A stretch of DNA of 64,000 nt from Streptomyces sp. CB01580 (GCF_001905795.1 NZ_LIXJ01000020.1:138209-202208); one strand, 5' to 3'; shown: positions 16,301 through 24,973, numbered from the stretch's first letter. A program made the numbers and translations. Notes: a model not told the origin generated them from the sequence alone.

Positions 16301-17794
16301 TCATACGCCGCCGAGCCGGTTGGCGGTGTGGACGGCCCGGAGCACCGCCGCGGCCTTGTTGCGGCATTCGGTGTCCTCGGCGACCGGGTCGGAGTCGGCG
16401 ACGACGCCCGCCCCGGCCTGGACGTACGCCGTGCCGTCACGGAGCAGCGCCGTCCGGATCGCGATGGCGGTGTCGGAGTCCCCGGCGAAGTCGAGGTAGC
16501 CCACACAGCCCCCGTACAGGCCGCGGCGGCTCGGTTCCAGCTCCTCGATGATCTGCATCGCGCGGGGCTTGGGGGCGCCGGAGAGGGTGCCCGCGGGGAA
16601 GCAGGCGGTCAGCACGTCGAAGGCGGTGCGGCCCTCGGCGACCCGGCCGGTGACGGTGGAGACGATGTGCATCACGTGCGAGTACCGCTCGATCGACATG
16701 AAGTCGACGACCTCGACGGTGCCGGGTTCGCAGACCCGCCCCAGGTCGTTGCGGCCGAGGTCGACGAGCATGAGGTGCTCGGCGCGTTCCTTCGGGTCGG
16801 CGAGGAGTTCCTCGGCGAGGGCCTGGTCCTCCTGCGGGGTGGCGCCGCGGTGCCTGGTCCCGGCGATCGGGTGCACCATGGCCCGTCCGTCCTCGACCTT
16901 GACGAGGGCCTCCGGGCTGGAGCCCACGACGTCGAATCCGTCGAACCGGAAGAGGTACATGTACGGGGACGGGTTGGTGGCGCGCAGCACCCGGTAGACG
17001 TCCAGCGCGCTCGCCGTGCACGGGGTCTCGAAGCGCTGGGAGGGCACGACCTGGAACGCCTCGCCGGCCCTGATGCGTTCCTTCACGTCCTCGACGGCGC
17101 GCTGGTACGACTCGCCGCCCCAGCACGCGGTGTACGGCGGCAGCTCGGAGGGCGGGAGGACGGCGGGGGCGTTCTCGACGGGGCGCGAGAGGTCCCGTTC
17201 CATGGCGTCGAGGCGGGCGACGGCGTCCGTGTACGCCTCGTCGACGCCGGTCACGAGGTCGTTGTGGTTGATCGCGTTGGCGATCAGCAGGACACTGCCG
17301 TCCCGGTGGTCGAGGACGGCCAGGTCCGAGGTGAGCAGCATGGTCAGCTCGGGGAGGCGCAGGTCGTCCGTCGTGCTGTCGCCGATCCGCTCCAGGCGAC
17401 GCACGACGTCGTAGCCGAGGTAGCCGACCATGCCTCCGGTGAACGGGGGCAGCCCGGCGTCGGCGACCAGGTCGCGCGGGGTGTGGAGGGTTTCGACGGT
17501 GGCGCGCAGGGCCTCCAGCGGATCGCCGTCGACGGGGACGCCGACGGGCGGGGTGCCCAGCCAGTGCGCCCGGCCGTCGCGTGCGGTGAGGGTGGCGGCG
17601 CTGCGCACGCCGATGAAGGAGTAGCGCGACCATGTGCGGCCGTTCTCCGCGGATTCGAGGAGGAAGGTGCCGGTGCGCCCGCCCGCGAGTTTGCGGTAGA
17701 GGCCGACCGGGGTGTCGCCGTCCGCGAGGAGCCTGCGGCTGACGGGGATGACGCGCCGTTCGACGGCCAGCTTGCGGAACGTGTCGAGATCCAT
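16301..17794 (-). CDS. trpE: anthranilate synthase component I
   Basis: This 497-aa chorismate-utilising enzyme makes anthranilate, using ammonia from a TrpG glutaminase that is not in this window. The tryptophan feedback site LLESAENG is near residue 45. The catalytic half shows PIAGTRHRG, DLGRNDLGRV, GTLSGAPKPRAMQIIEELE and GYLDFAGDSDTAIAIR. The ATG at 17794 lies 11 bases after the hisI stop, so trpE is probably cotranscribed with hisI. The clear LLES site predicts tryptophan inhibition. Confidence 0.95.
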   Translation of the reverse strand: MDLDTFRKLAVERRVIPVSRRLLADGDTPVGLYRKLAGGRTGTFLLESAENGRTWSRYSFIGVRSAATLTARDGRAHWLGTPPVGVPVDGDPLEALRATVETLHTPRDLVADAGLPPFTGGMVGYLGYDVVRRLERIGDSTTDDLRLPELTMLLTSDLAVLDHRDGSVLLIANAINHNDLVTGVDEAYTDAVARLDAMERDLSRPVENAPAVLPPSELPPYTACWGGESYQRAVEDVKERIRAGEAFQVVPSQRFETPCTASALDVYRVLRATNPSPYMYLFRFDGFDVVGSSPEALVKVEDGRAMVHPIAGTRHRGATPQEDQALAEELLADPKERAEHLMLVDLGRNDLGRVCEPGTVEVVDFMSIERYSHVMHIVSTVTGRVAEGRTAFDVLTACFPAGTLSGAPKPRAMQIIEELEPSRRGLYGGCVGYLDFAGDSDTAIAIRTALLRDGTAYVQAGAGVVADSDPVAEDTECRNKAAAVLRAVHTANRLGGV

Positions 17795-17805
17795 GGCGCC
17801 GAACC

Positions 17806-18189
17806 CTACTGGGCGAGCGGGAGGACGTCGGCGTCGAAGCAGGTGCGGTCGCCGGTGTGGCAGGCGGCACCCGTCTGGTCGACCTTGACGAGGACGGTGT
17901 CGGCGTCGCAGTCGAGGGCGACGGACCTGACCGTCTGGATGTGGCCCGAGGTGTCGCCCTTGACCCAGTACTCGCGACGGCTGCGGGACCAGTAGGTGCA
18001 GCGGCCGGTGGTGAGGGTGCGGTGCAGGGCCTCGTCGTCCATCCAGCCGAGCATCAGCACCTCGCCGGTGTCGTACTGCTGGGCGATGGCCGGGAAGAGC
18101 CCGTCGGCACCGCGCTTGAGGCGGGCGGCGATGTCCGGGTCGAGGTTGCTCTGCGGCGTCGGGGTGCCTGGGGCGGGCGCGCTGGTCAT
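17806..18189 (-). CDS. hisI: phosphoribosyl-AMP cyclohydrolase
   Basis: This 127-aa zinc enzyme opens the purine ring of PR-AMP in histidine synthesis. Seen are MLGWMDDEAL, YWSRSRREYWVKGDTSGH, the metal-site residues of DCDADTVLV, and the Cys pair in ACHTGDRTCF. It is the stand-alone cyclohydrolase form with no fused HisE. Unlike the other his genes it lies on the trp side, directly upstream of trpE, so histidine and tryptophan genes share a transcript here. Confidence 0.94.
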   Translation of the reverse strand: MTSAPAPGTPTPQSNLDPDIAARLKRGADGLFPAIAQQYDTGEVLMLGWMDDEALHRTLTTGRCTYWSRSRREYWVKGDTSGHIQTVRSVALDCDADTVLVKVDQTGAACHTGDRTCFDADVLPLAQ

Positions 18190-18272
18190 GCGCCCATTGT
18201 GCCGTGGCCGGGGGTCGGTCCGGGGCGGCGTCCGCTGGGCGGACCGGGCGCGGTGGTCGTACGCTGGCGGGC

Positions 18273-18905
18273 ATGTCGACCCATGCGAAGCGTGAACGAC
18301 TCCTGCTCGCCGACCTGTTGGAAGCGGCGGGACCGGAGGCCCCGACCCTGTGCGAGGGCTGGACGACCAGGGACCTGGCCGCCCATGTGGTGGTGCGGGA
18401 GCGCCGGCCGGACGCGGCGGGAGGTGTGGTGCTGGGCGTCCTGAAGAACCGGCTCGACCGGGTGCAGGCGGAGTACGCGGCGAAGCCGTACGAGGAACTG
18501 ATCCAGCTGATCCGCACCGGGCCGCCGCGGATGTCCCCGTTCGGCCTGAAGCAGATCGACGAGGCGGCCAACACCGTCGAGTTCTACGTGCACGCGGAGG
18601 ACGTGCGCCGGGCCCAGCCGGACTGGTCGCGGCGCGAGCTGGACCCGGTCTTCGCCGATCTGCTGTGGTCGCGGGCCGAGCGGACGGCCCGGATGCTGGG
18701 CCGCAGGTCCCCGGTGGGGCTGGTGCTGCGCCGCCCGGACGGCCAGACGGTGGTGGCCCACAAGGGCACCCCGGTGGTGACGGTGACCGGCGAGCCGGGC
18801 GAGCTGCTGCTGTTCGCGTTCGGCCGCCAGGACGCGGCGGTGGTGGGGCTGGACGGCGACCAGGAGGCGGTGTCCCGGCTGCGGACGGCGGAGCTGGGGA
18901 TGTAG
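18273..18905 (+). CDS. TIGR03085-like DinB/mycothiol-dependent-type metal-binding protein
   Basis: This 210-aa protein begins with the DinB-like helical bundle typical of mycothiol-dependent maleylpyruvate-isomerase relatives: ERLLLADLLEAAGPEAPTLC, then GWTTRDLAAHVVVRERRPD, whose His is the usual first metal ligand, with AANTVEFYVHAEDVRRAQP carrying the second His. The C-terminal region is the small domain often fused in this family. It is the only rightward gene inside the his/trp block and has a terminator shared with hisF. Its reaction is unknown. Confidence 0.75.
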   Translation: MSTHAKRERLLLADLLEAAGPEAPTLCEGWTTRDLAAHVVVRERRPDAAGGVVLGVLKNRLDRVQAEYAAKPYEELIQLIRTGPPRMSPFGLKQIDEAANTVEFYVHAEDVRRAQPDWSRRELDPVFADLLWSRAERTARMLGRRSPVGLVLRRPDGQTVVAHKGTPVVTVTGEPGELLLFAFGRQDAAVVGLDGDQEAVSRLRTAELGM

Positions 18906-18938
18906 GCCCGGGGCTGCCCCGACGGCGTTCGGCAGGAG

Positions 18939-18981
18939 CCGTCCGCCGTACCGGCCGATGCGCGGCGGGTACGGCGGACGG
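18939..18981. terminator. bidirectional terminator between convergent genes
   Basis: A perfect 14-bp stem (18939-18952 with 18968-18981) and 15-base loop occupy the space between the rightward TIGR03085-like gene and the leftward hisF. Confidence 0.8.
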
Positions 18982-18994
18982 GATGCCCGTACGG

Positions 18995-19750
18995 TCAGCG
19001 GACCGGGTGTCCGGCTTCTCTGAGCGCCGCCTTGACCTCGGAGATCCGCAGGTCGCCGAAGTGGAAGACGGACGCGGCGAGCACGGCGTCGGCTCCCGCG
19101 GCGATGGCCGGCGCGAAGTCCGCGAGCCGGCCGGCGCCGCCGGAGGCGATGACGGGAACGGTCACGTGCTTGCGCACGGCCGTGATCATCTCGGTGTCGT
19201 AGCCGTCCTTCGTGCCGTCGGCGTCCATCGAGTTGAGCAGGATCTCGCCCGCGCCCAGCTCGGCGGCCCGGTGCGCCCATTCGACGGCGTCGATGCCGGT
19301 GCCCCGGCGCCCGCCGTGCGTGGTCACCTCGAAGCCGCCGGTGGGGGTGCGCCGGGCGTCCACGGAGAGCACCAGGACCTGGCGGCCGAAGCGCTCGGCG
19401 ATCTCCCGGACGAGGTCGGGGCGGGCGATCGCGGCGGTGTTGACGCCGACCTTGTCCGCGCCGGCCCGCAGCAGCCTGTCGACGTCGTCGGCGGTGCGGA
19501 CGCCGCCACCGACCGTGAGCGGGATGAACACCTGTTCGGCGGTGCGCCGCACCACGTCGTAGGTGGTCTCGCGGTCGCCGCTGGACGCGGTGATGTCCAG
19601 GAAGGTCAGCTCGTCGGCGCCCTCGGCGTCGTACAGCTTCGCCATCTCGACGGGGTCGCCCGCGTCGCGCAGGTTCTGGAAGTTGACGCCCTTGACGACC
19701 CGGCCGGCGTCCACGTCCAGGCACGGGATGACGCGTACCGCGAGGCTCAT
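18995..19750 (-). CDS. hisF: imidazole glycerol phosphate synthase cyclase subunit
   Basis: This 251-aa TIM barrel uses ammonia from HisH to turn PRFAR into imidazole glycerol phosphate and AICAR. The catalytic Asp is D12 in VIPCLDVDAGRVVKG, and the second Asp lies in LLNSMDADGTKDGYD. It is the last gene of the his operon. Its start overlaps the ridA stop by four bases. Confidence 0.96.
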   Translation of the reverse strand: MSLAVRVIPCLDVDAGRVVKGVNFQNLRDAGDPVEMAKLYDAEGADELTFLDITASSGDRETTYDVVRRTAEQVFIPLTVGGGVRTADDVDRLLRAGADKVGVNTAAIARPDLVREIAERFGRQVLVLSVDARRTPTGGFEVTTHGGRRGTGIDAVEWAHRAAELGAGEILLNSMDADGTKDGYDTEMITAVRKHVTVPVIASGGAGRLADFAPAIAAGADAVLAASVFHFGDLRISEVKAALREAGHPVR

Positions 19751-20145
19751 CGCGCACCTCCCCGGTACGCCTCGACCTCGACCTCGACGACCAGGCTCGG
19801 GTCCACGAGGCCCGCCACGATCAGCATCGACGCGGCGGGGCGGACGTCGTCGAACAGCTCCTTGTGGGCGCGGCCCACCTCGTCCACGTCCCGGGCGTGG
19901 GTGACGTACATCCGGGTGCGGACGACGTCCTCGCGGCCCAGGCCGAGCTGCTTCAGCGCGTCGAAGGCGACCCTGAAGGAGGTGACGGTCTGCTCGTACG
20001 GGCCGCCTGCGGAGATCTGCCCGTTCTCCACCGAGGTGCAGCCGGAGACCAGGACGAGGCCGTTCGGCAGCTGGACCGCACGGGAGTAGCCGAATCTCTC
20101 CTCCCAGGGGGCGCCCGAGGAGACGCGGTTGACGGATTCGGTCAT
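19747..20145 (-). CDS. RidA family protein in the his operon
   Basis: This 132-aa protein has the RidA/YjgF fold: YSRAVQLPNGLVLVSGCTSV, GGPYEQTVTSFRVAFDALK, and VRTRMYVTHARDVDEV with the conserved Arg. Canonical RidA hydrolyses reactive enamine and imine intermediates of amino acid metabolism. It overlaps both priA and hisF by four bases. A role protecting the pathway from damaging imines, for example from PLP-dependent HisC, is an inference from its operon position. Confidence 0.88.
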   Translation of the reverse strand: MTESVNRVSSGAPWEERFGYSRAVQLPNGLVLVSGCTSVENGQISAGGPYEQTVTSFRVAFDALKQLGLGREDVVRTRMYVTHARDVDEVGRAHKELFDDVRPAASMLIVAGLVDPSLVVEVEVEAYRGGAR

Positions 20146-20867
20146 TCCGAGACCACCCTCAGTGCTTCTTCGAGGGTGAACGCCTTCGCGTAGAGCGCCT
20201 TGCCGACGATCGCGCCCTCGACGCCGTCCGGGACGAGCGCGGAGACGGCGCGCAGGTCGTCGAGCGAGGAGACGCCGCCGGAGGCGACGACGGGCTTGTC
20301 GGTGGCGGCGCAGACGTTCTTCAGGAGGTCCAGGTTGGGGCCCTGGAGGGTGCCGTCCTTGGCGATGTCGGTGACGACGTAGCGGGCACAGCCCTCGGAG
20401 TCGAGGCGGGCGAGCGTCTCGTAGAGGTCGCCGCCGTCGCGGGTCCAGCCCCGGCCGCGCAGCGTGGTGCCGCGCACGTCGAGGCCGACGGCGATCTTGT
20501 CGCCGTGCTCGGCGATGACCTTGGCGACCCACTCGGGGGTCTCCAGGGCGGCGGTGCCGAGGTTGACCCGGGTGCAGCCGGTGGCGAGGGCGGCGGCGAG
20601 CGAGGCGTCGTCGCGGATGCCGCCGGAGAGCTCGACCTTGATGTCCATGGAGCGGGCGACCTCGGCGATCCGCTCCCGGTTGTCCCCGGTGCCGAAGGCG
20701 GCGTCCAGGTCGACGAGGTGCAGCCATTCCGCGCCCGACCGCTGCCAGGCGAGGGCCGCCTCCAGCGGGTCGCCGTAGGAGGTCTCGGAACCGGACTCGC
20801 CGTGGACGAGGCGGACGGCCTGGCCGTCGCGGACGTCGACGGCGGGGAGGAGTTCAAGCTTCGGCAT
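20142..20867 (-). CDS. priA: bifunctional PRPP isomerase PriA (HisA and TrpF activities)
   Basis: This 241-aa TIM barrel does the Amadori rearrangement in both histidine (ProFAR) and tryptophan (PRA) synthesis. The catalytic D11 is in LPAVDVRDG and the second Asp in VVTDIAKDGTLQG, with RGRGWTRDGG as the substrate-binding loop typical of PriA. No trpF is present in the trp cluster, which supports the dual role. The ATG overlaps the hisH stop (TAATG). Confidence 0.93.
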   Translation of the reverse strand: MPKLELLPAVDVRDGQAVRLVHGESGSETSYGDPLEAALAWQRSGAEWLHLVDLDAAFGTGDNRERIAEVARSMDIKVELSGGIRDDASLAAALATGCTRVNLGTAALETPEWVAKVIAEHGDKIAVGLDVRGTTLRGRGWTRDGGDLYETLARLDSEGCARYVVTDIAKDGTLQGPNLDLLKNVCAATDKPVVASGGVSSLDDLRAVSALVPDGVEGAIVGKALYAKAFTLEEALRVVSE

Positions 20868-21523
20868 TACAGCGTCTCAATCCAGTTGGTCAGCAGCTGG
20901 GCGCCGGCATCGCCGGACTTCTCGGGGTGGAACTGGGTGGCCCACAGGGCACCGTTCTCCACGGCTGCGACGAACGGCTCGCCGTGGGTGGCCCAGGTGA
21001 CCCGGGGCGCGCGGATCTTGGGGTTGGTGACCTCCAGGCTCCATTCGTGCACGGCGTAGGAGTGCACGAAGTAGAACCGGGCGTCCGGGTCGAGCCCGGC
21101 GAACAGCTGGGAGTCCTCGGGCGCCCGCACGGTGTTCCAGCCCATGTGCGGCACGACCGGGGCCTTCAGCGGGCCGACGGTGCCGGGCCACTCGTCCAGC
21201 CCCTCGGCCTCCACGCCGTGCTCGATGCCGCGCTCGAAGAGGATCTGCATCCCGACGCAGATGCCCATGACGGGCCGGCCGCCGGCCAGCCTGCGGCCGA
21301 TGACCCATTCGCCGCGGGCCTTGCGCAGCCCCTCCATGCAGGCGGAGAACGCGCCGACGCCGGGCACCAGCAGCCCGTCGGCGTTCATCGCCGCGTCGTA
21401 GTCGCGGGTGATCTCGACGTCCGCGCCGACGTGGGCGAGGGCCCGTTCGGCGGACCGGACGTTGCCGAAGCCGTAGTCGAAGACGACGACCTTCTTCTTC
21501 CCGCACTTCGTGTTGTCGCTCAC
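20867..21523 (-). CDS. hisH: imidazole glycerol phosphate synthase glutaminase subunit
   Basis: This 218-aa class I glutamine amidotransferase supplies ammonia to HisF. The oxyanion strand LLVPGVGAF, nucleophile Cys in GICVGMQILFE, and His/Glu of ATQFHPEKSG are all present. It has an 11-aa N-terminal Lys-rich extension before the first beta strand. A 55-aa membrane-protein gene separates it from hisB. Confidence 0.95.
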   Translation of the reverse strand: MSDNTKCGKKKVVVFDYGFGNVRSAERALAHVGADVEITRDYDAAMNADGLLVPGVGAFSACMEGLRKARGEWVIGRRLAGGRPVMGICVGMQILFERGIEHGVEAEGLDEWPGTVGPLKAPVVPHMGWNTVRAPEDSQLFAGLDPDARFYFVHSYAVHEWSLEVTNPKIRAPRVTWATHGEPFVAAVENGALWATQFHPEKSGDAGAQLLTNWIETL

Positions 21524-21533
21524 CAGTCGTACC

Positions 21534-21701
21534 TCAGTCCCAGAGTCCCTGGATCCGCATGACGCCCGCGACCAGGCACATCGCGGACCCGAGCCCGAGC
21601 AGGACGATGACGCCCCTGGGCATCTTCTGCTTCGAGAAGGAGTAGACGCCGCCGGCCAGGAACAGGCCGACGACGATCAATATGGTGTTGAGGCCGGTCA
21701 C
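21534..21701 (-). CDS. 55-aa two-helix membrane protein in the his operon
   Basis: The protein is almost entirely two hydrophobic helices (about 4-20 and 31-49) joined by SKQKMPRG, so the turn is positive and probably cytoplasmic. The GTG start overlaps the hisB stop by four bases, and the hisH start lies 10 bases beyond its stop, so it is translated as part of the his operon. I do not recognise a function. Genes this small are easily missed. Confidence 0.7.
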   Translation of the reverse strand: MTGLNTILIVVGLFLAGGVYSFSKQKMPRGVIVLLGLGSAMCLVAGVMRIQGLWD

Positions 21702-22300
21702 AGCGCGCCCTTCGTGGAGGGGATGATCCCGGCGGCCCGGGGGTCGTGCTCGCTGGCGTAGCGCAGGGCGCGGGCGAGCGCCTTGAACTGGCACTCCACG
21801 ATGTGGTGGGCGTTGCGCCCGTACGGGACGTGGACGTGCAGGGCGATCTGCGCCTGGGCGACGAAGGACTCCAGGATGTGCCGGGTCATCGTCGTGTCGT
21901 AGGTGCCGATCATGGGCGCCATGTTCTCCGGCTCGGTGTGCACCAGGTAGGGGCGTCCGGAGAGGTCGACGGTGACCTGGGCGAGCGACTCGTCCAGTGG
22001 GACGGTGCAGTTGCCGAAGCGGTAGATGCCCGTCTTGTCGCCGAGGGCCTGCTTGAACGCGGCGCCGAGCGCGAGGGCGGTGTCCTCGATGGTGTGGTGG
22101 GTGTCGATGTGCAGGTCGCCGTCGGTCTTGACCGTGAGGTCGAACAGCCCGTGCCTGCCGAGCTGGTCGAGCATGTGGTCGTAGAAGCCGACGCCGGTCG
22201 ACACGTCGACCGAGCCGGTGCCGTCGAGGTCTATCTCGACGAGCACCGAGGTTTCCTTGGTGGTGCGTTCCACTCTGCCTACGCGGGCCGCGCGGGTCAT
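21698..22300 (-). CDS. hisB: imidazoleglycerol-phosphate dehydratase
   Basis: This 200-aa monofunctional enzyme has two Mn-binding His-rich repeats: GFYDHMLDQLGRHGLFDL and DTHHTIEDTALALG in the first half, RHILESFVAQ and NAHHIVECQFKALARALR in the second. It removes water from imidazole glycerol phosphate. The start overlaps the hisC stop by four bases. Confidence 0.96.
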   Translation of the reverse strand: MTRAARVGRVERTTKETSVLVEIDLDGTGSVDVSTGVGFYDHMLDQLGRHGLFDLTVKTDGDLHIDTHHTIEDTALALGAAFKQALGDKTGIYRFGNCTVPLDESLAQVTVDLSGRPYLVHTEPENMAPMIGTYDTTMTRHILESFVAQAQIALHVHVPYGRNAHHIVECQFKALARALRYASEHDPRAAGIIPSTKGAL

Positions 22301-23475
22301 GCGTCGTGCTCCTTCTTGATCTCACGTGCGACCGATGCCGTCGGTGCGTCGGCCGCGGGTCCGTCGAGCAGTCCGTCGACCGCGTCGAGGAACGCGTCGT
22401 TCTCCGCCGGGGTGCCCGCGGAGACCCGCAGCCATCCCGGTACGCCGTTGTCCCTGACCAGGACGCCCCGGTCGAGGATCCGACGCCAGGCGGTGTGGCT
22501 GTCGGCGAAGCGGCCGAACTGGACGAAGTTCGCGTCCGATTCGACGACCTCGAAGCCCTTGGCGCGCAGCTCCTCGACGATCCGGTCCCGCTCGCTCTTG
22601 AGCTGGGCGACGTACCCGAGCAGCGTATCGGTGTGCTCCAGGGCGGCGAGGGCGGTGGCCTGGGTGATGGAGGACAGGTGGTACGGCAGCCGCACGAGCT
22701 GGACCGCGTCGACGACGGCCGGGTCGGCGGCGAGGTAGCCGAGGCGGAGCCCTGCGGCGCCGAACGCCTTCGACATGGTGCGCGAGAGCACCAGGTGCGG
22801 ACGGCCCTCGATCAGCGGGAGCAGCGAGGGGTGGTGGCTGAACTCGCCGTACGCCTCGTCGACGACGACCATCGACGGCCCGGCCGCCTGGGCCGCCTCG
22901 TACAGGGCGAGGACGGTCTCCGCGTCGACGGCGGTGCCGGTGGGGTTGTTGGGCGAGGTGATGAAGACGATGTCGGGCCGGTGCTCGGCGATCGCCTTCC
23001 GGGCGGCCTCGACGTCGATGGTGAAGTCCTCGTTGCGCGGACCGGAGATCCAGCCGGTGCCGGTGCCGCGGGCGATGAGGGCGTGCATGGAGTACGAGGG
23101 CTCGAAACCGATCGCGGTGCGGCCGGGGCCGCCGAAGGTCTGGAGCAGCTGCTGGAGCACCTCGTTGGAGCCGTTGGCGGCCCAGACGTTGGCGAGGCCG
23201 ACCTCGTGCCCGGCGGTGCGGCTGAGGTAGCGGGCGAGCTGCGTGCGCAGTTCGACGGCGTCCCGGTCGGGGTAGCGGTTGAGGTCGCGGGCGGCCTCGC
23301 GGACGCGTTCGGCGATCCGGTCGACGAGCGCCTCGGGCAGCGGGTAGGGGTTCTCGTTGGTGTTCAGCCGTACGGGCACGTCGAGCTGCGGCGCGCCGTA
23401 GGGGGACTTGCCGCGCAGTTCGTCCCGGACGGGGAGGTCGTCGATGCGCACGGGGCGTTCGGAGGAAGTGCTCAC
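22297..23475 (-). CDS. hisC: histidinol-phosphate aminotransferase
   Basis: This 392-aa fold-I PLP enzyme transaminates imidazole acetol phosphate. Seen are VRLNTNENPYPLP, the cofactor-ring segment SPNNPTGT, and the PLP Lys in LSRTMSKAFGAAGLRLG. GTG at 23475 overlaps the hisD stop. The C-terminal 20 residues are a variable Ala-rich tail ending KKEHDA. Confidence 0.95.
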   Translation of the reverse strand: MSTSSERPVRIDDLPVRDELRGKSPYGAPQLDVPVRLNTNENPYPLPEALVDRIAERVREAARDLNRYPDRDAVELRTQLARYLSRTAGHEVGLANVWAANGSNEVLQQLLQTFGGPGRTAIGFEPSYSMHALIARGTGTGWISGPRNEDFTIDVEAARKAIAEHRPDIVFITSPNNPTGTAVDAETVLALYEAAQAAGPSMVVVDEAYGEFSHHPSLLPLIEGRPHLVLSRTMSKAFGAAGLRLGYLAADPAVVDAVQLVRLPYHLSSITQATALAALEHTDTLLGYVAQLKSERDRIVEELRAKGFEVVESDANFVQFGRFADSHTAWRRILDRGVLVRDNGVPGWLRVSAGTPAENDAFLDAVDGLLDGPAADAPTASVAREIKKEHDA

Positions 23476-24794
23476 CGGTTCGGCACCTTCCATCCGAAGC
23501 GGGCCTTGACGGCCGCGCCGTGGGCGGGCAGGTCCTCGGCCTCGGCGAGCGTGACCACGTGGTGCGCCACGTCGGCGAGGGCGCCGCGCGTGTAGTCGAC
23601 GATGTGGATGCCGCGCAGGAAGGACTGCACGGAGAGCCCGGAGGAGTGACAGGCGCAGCCACCGGTCGGCAGCACGTGGTTGGAGCCCGCGCAGTAGTCG
23701 CCGAGCGAGACCGGGGACCAGGGGCCGACGAAGATCGCGCCCGCGTTCTTCACGCGCTCGGCGACGGCGGCGGCGTCGGCGGTCTGGATCTCCAGGTGCT
23801 CGGCGCCGTACGCGTCGACCACGCGCAGCCCCTCGTCGAGGCCGTCGACCAGGACGATCGCGGACTGCCTGCCGCTCAGGGCGGGGAGGATCCGGTCCTC
23901 GACGTGCTTGGTGGCGGCGACCTGCGGCTCCAGTTCCTTGGCGACCGCGTTCGCGAGTTCCTCGGAGTCGGTGACGAGCACGGCGGCCGCGAGCGGGTCG
24001 TGCTCGGCCTGGCTGATCAGGTCGGACGCGACGTGCACCGGGTCGGCGGTGTCGTCGGCGAGGACGGCGATCTCGGTCGGTCCGGCCTCGGTGTCGATGC
24101 CGATGCGTCCCGTGAAGTAGCGCTTGGCGGCGGCGACCCAGATGTTGCCGGGGCCGGTGACCATGTTGGCGGGCGCGCAGGTCTCGGTGCCGTACGCGAA
24201 CATCGCGACGGCCTGGGCGCCGCCGGCCGCGTACACCTCGTCGATGCCGAGGAGGGCGCAGGCGGCGAGGATCGTCGGGTGCGGCAGGCCGCCGAACTCC
24301 TTCTGCGGCGGGGACGCGAGCGCGACGGAGGCGACGCCGGCCTGCTGCGCGGGCACGGCGTTCATGATCACGGAGGAGGGGTAGACGGACCGGCCGCCGG
24401 GCGCGTAGAGCCCGACCCGCTCGACCGGGACCCACTTCTCGGTGACGGTGCCCCCGGGCACGACCCGGACGGGGTGCGGGGCGCGGCGCTGCTCGGCGTG
24501 GACGAGGGTGGCGCGCGCGATCGACTCCTCCAGGGCCGCGCGGACGAGCGGGTCCAGTCCGGCCAGCGCCTCGGTGAGCGCGGCGGCGGGGACGCGCACC
24601 CGGTCCAGGCGCACGCCGTCGAACCTCTCCGCGTACTCGATCAGCGCCGCGTCGCCCCGATGATGCACGTCCTCGCAGATGGGCCGCACCTTCTCCAGGG
24701 CGGCTTCCACGTCGAACTCGGCACGGGGCAGCAGGTCGCGCAGTGCTCGGCCCTCGGGGAGGGCGTCGCCGCGCAGATCGATTCGAGAGATCAC
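23472..24794 (-). CDS. hisD: histidinol dehydrogenase
   Basis: This 440-aa zinc and NAD enzyme does the last two oxidations to histidine. The family signature DTEAGPTEIAVLADD and the C-terminal metal-site segment GDYCAGSNHVLPTGG are intact, as is the GPGNIWVAAAKR loop. GTG at 24794 starts the family-typical VISRIDLRGD. It is the first gene of the leftward his operon. Upstream, a paired TGATAC-type motif may control it. Confidence 0.96.
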   Translation of the reverse strand: MISRIDLRGDALPEGRALRDLLPRAEFDVEAALEKVRPICEDVHHRGDAALIEYAERFDGVRLDRVRVPAAALTEALAGLDPLVRAALEESIARATLVHAEQRRAPHPVRVVPGGTVTEKWVPVERVGLYAPGGRSVYPSSVIMNAVPAQQAGVASVALASPPQKEFGGLPHPTILAACALLGIDEVYAAGGAQAVAMFAYGTETCAPANMVTGPGNIWVAAAKRYFTGRIGIDTEAGPTEIAVLADDTADPVHVASDLISQAEHDPLAAAVLVTDSEELANAVAKELEPQVAATKHVEDRILPALSGRQSAIVLVDGLDEGLRVVDAYGAEHLEIQTADAAAVAERVKNAGAIFVGPWSPVSLGDYCAGSNHVLPTGGCACHSSGLSVQSFLRGIHIVDYTRGALADVAHHVVTLAEAEDLPAHGAAVKARFGWKVPNR

Positions 24795-24834
24795 ACCGCA
24801 ATTCTCGCAGACCGCACCCGTCGTCCCGGTGTCC

Positions 24835-24894
24835 GTATCACTGGCTGATACGTGTCCCCCCGCCGTCACCGCTTCACTGGCTGATACGCGTCCC
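24835..24894. promoter_or_regulatory. paired direct repeat containing GTATCA-N5-TGATAC, candidate his operator
   Basis: The 21-bp sequences at 24838-24858 and 24874-24894 differ at one base; their shared core is CACTGGCTGATACG. The first copy also forms a perfect inverted repeat, GTATCA (24835-24840) and TGATAC (24846-24851). The copies are 36 bp apart, and lie 40-100 bases before hisD and 80-140 bases before the divergent gene at 24974. This looks like a two-site operator for an unknown regulator. Confidence 0.55.
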
Positions 24895-24973
24895 GGCCGT
24901 GACCGCTGCCCCATAGCGTTCACGTCGTCACGCAGAGGGAAGAACAGCTCCGAGAGCGGAAGGGGGTACACCC

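Noticed and set aside
16176..16499. Small rightward frame upstream of the TIGR02234-like gene
   Set aside because: Low-complexity, no ribosome site, antisense to trpE start of the opposite strand.
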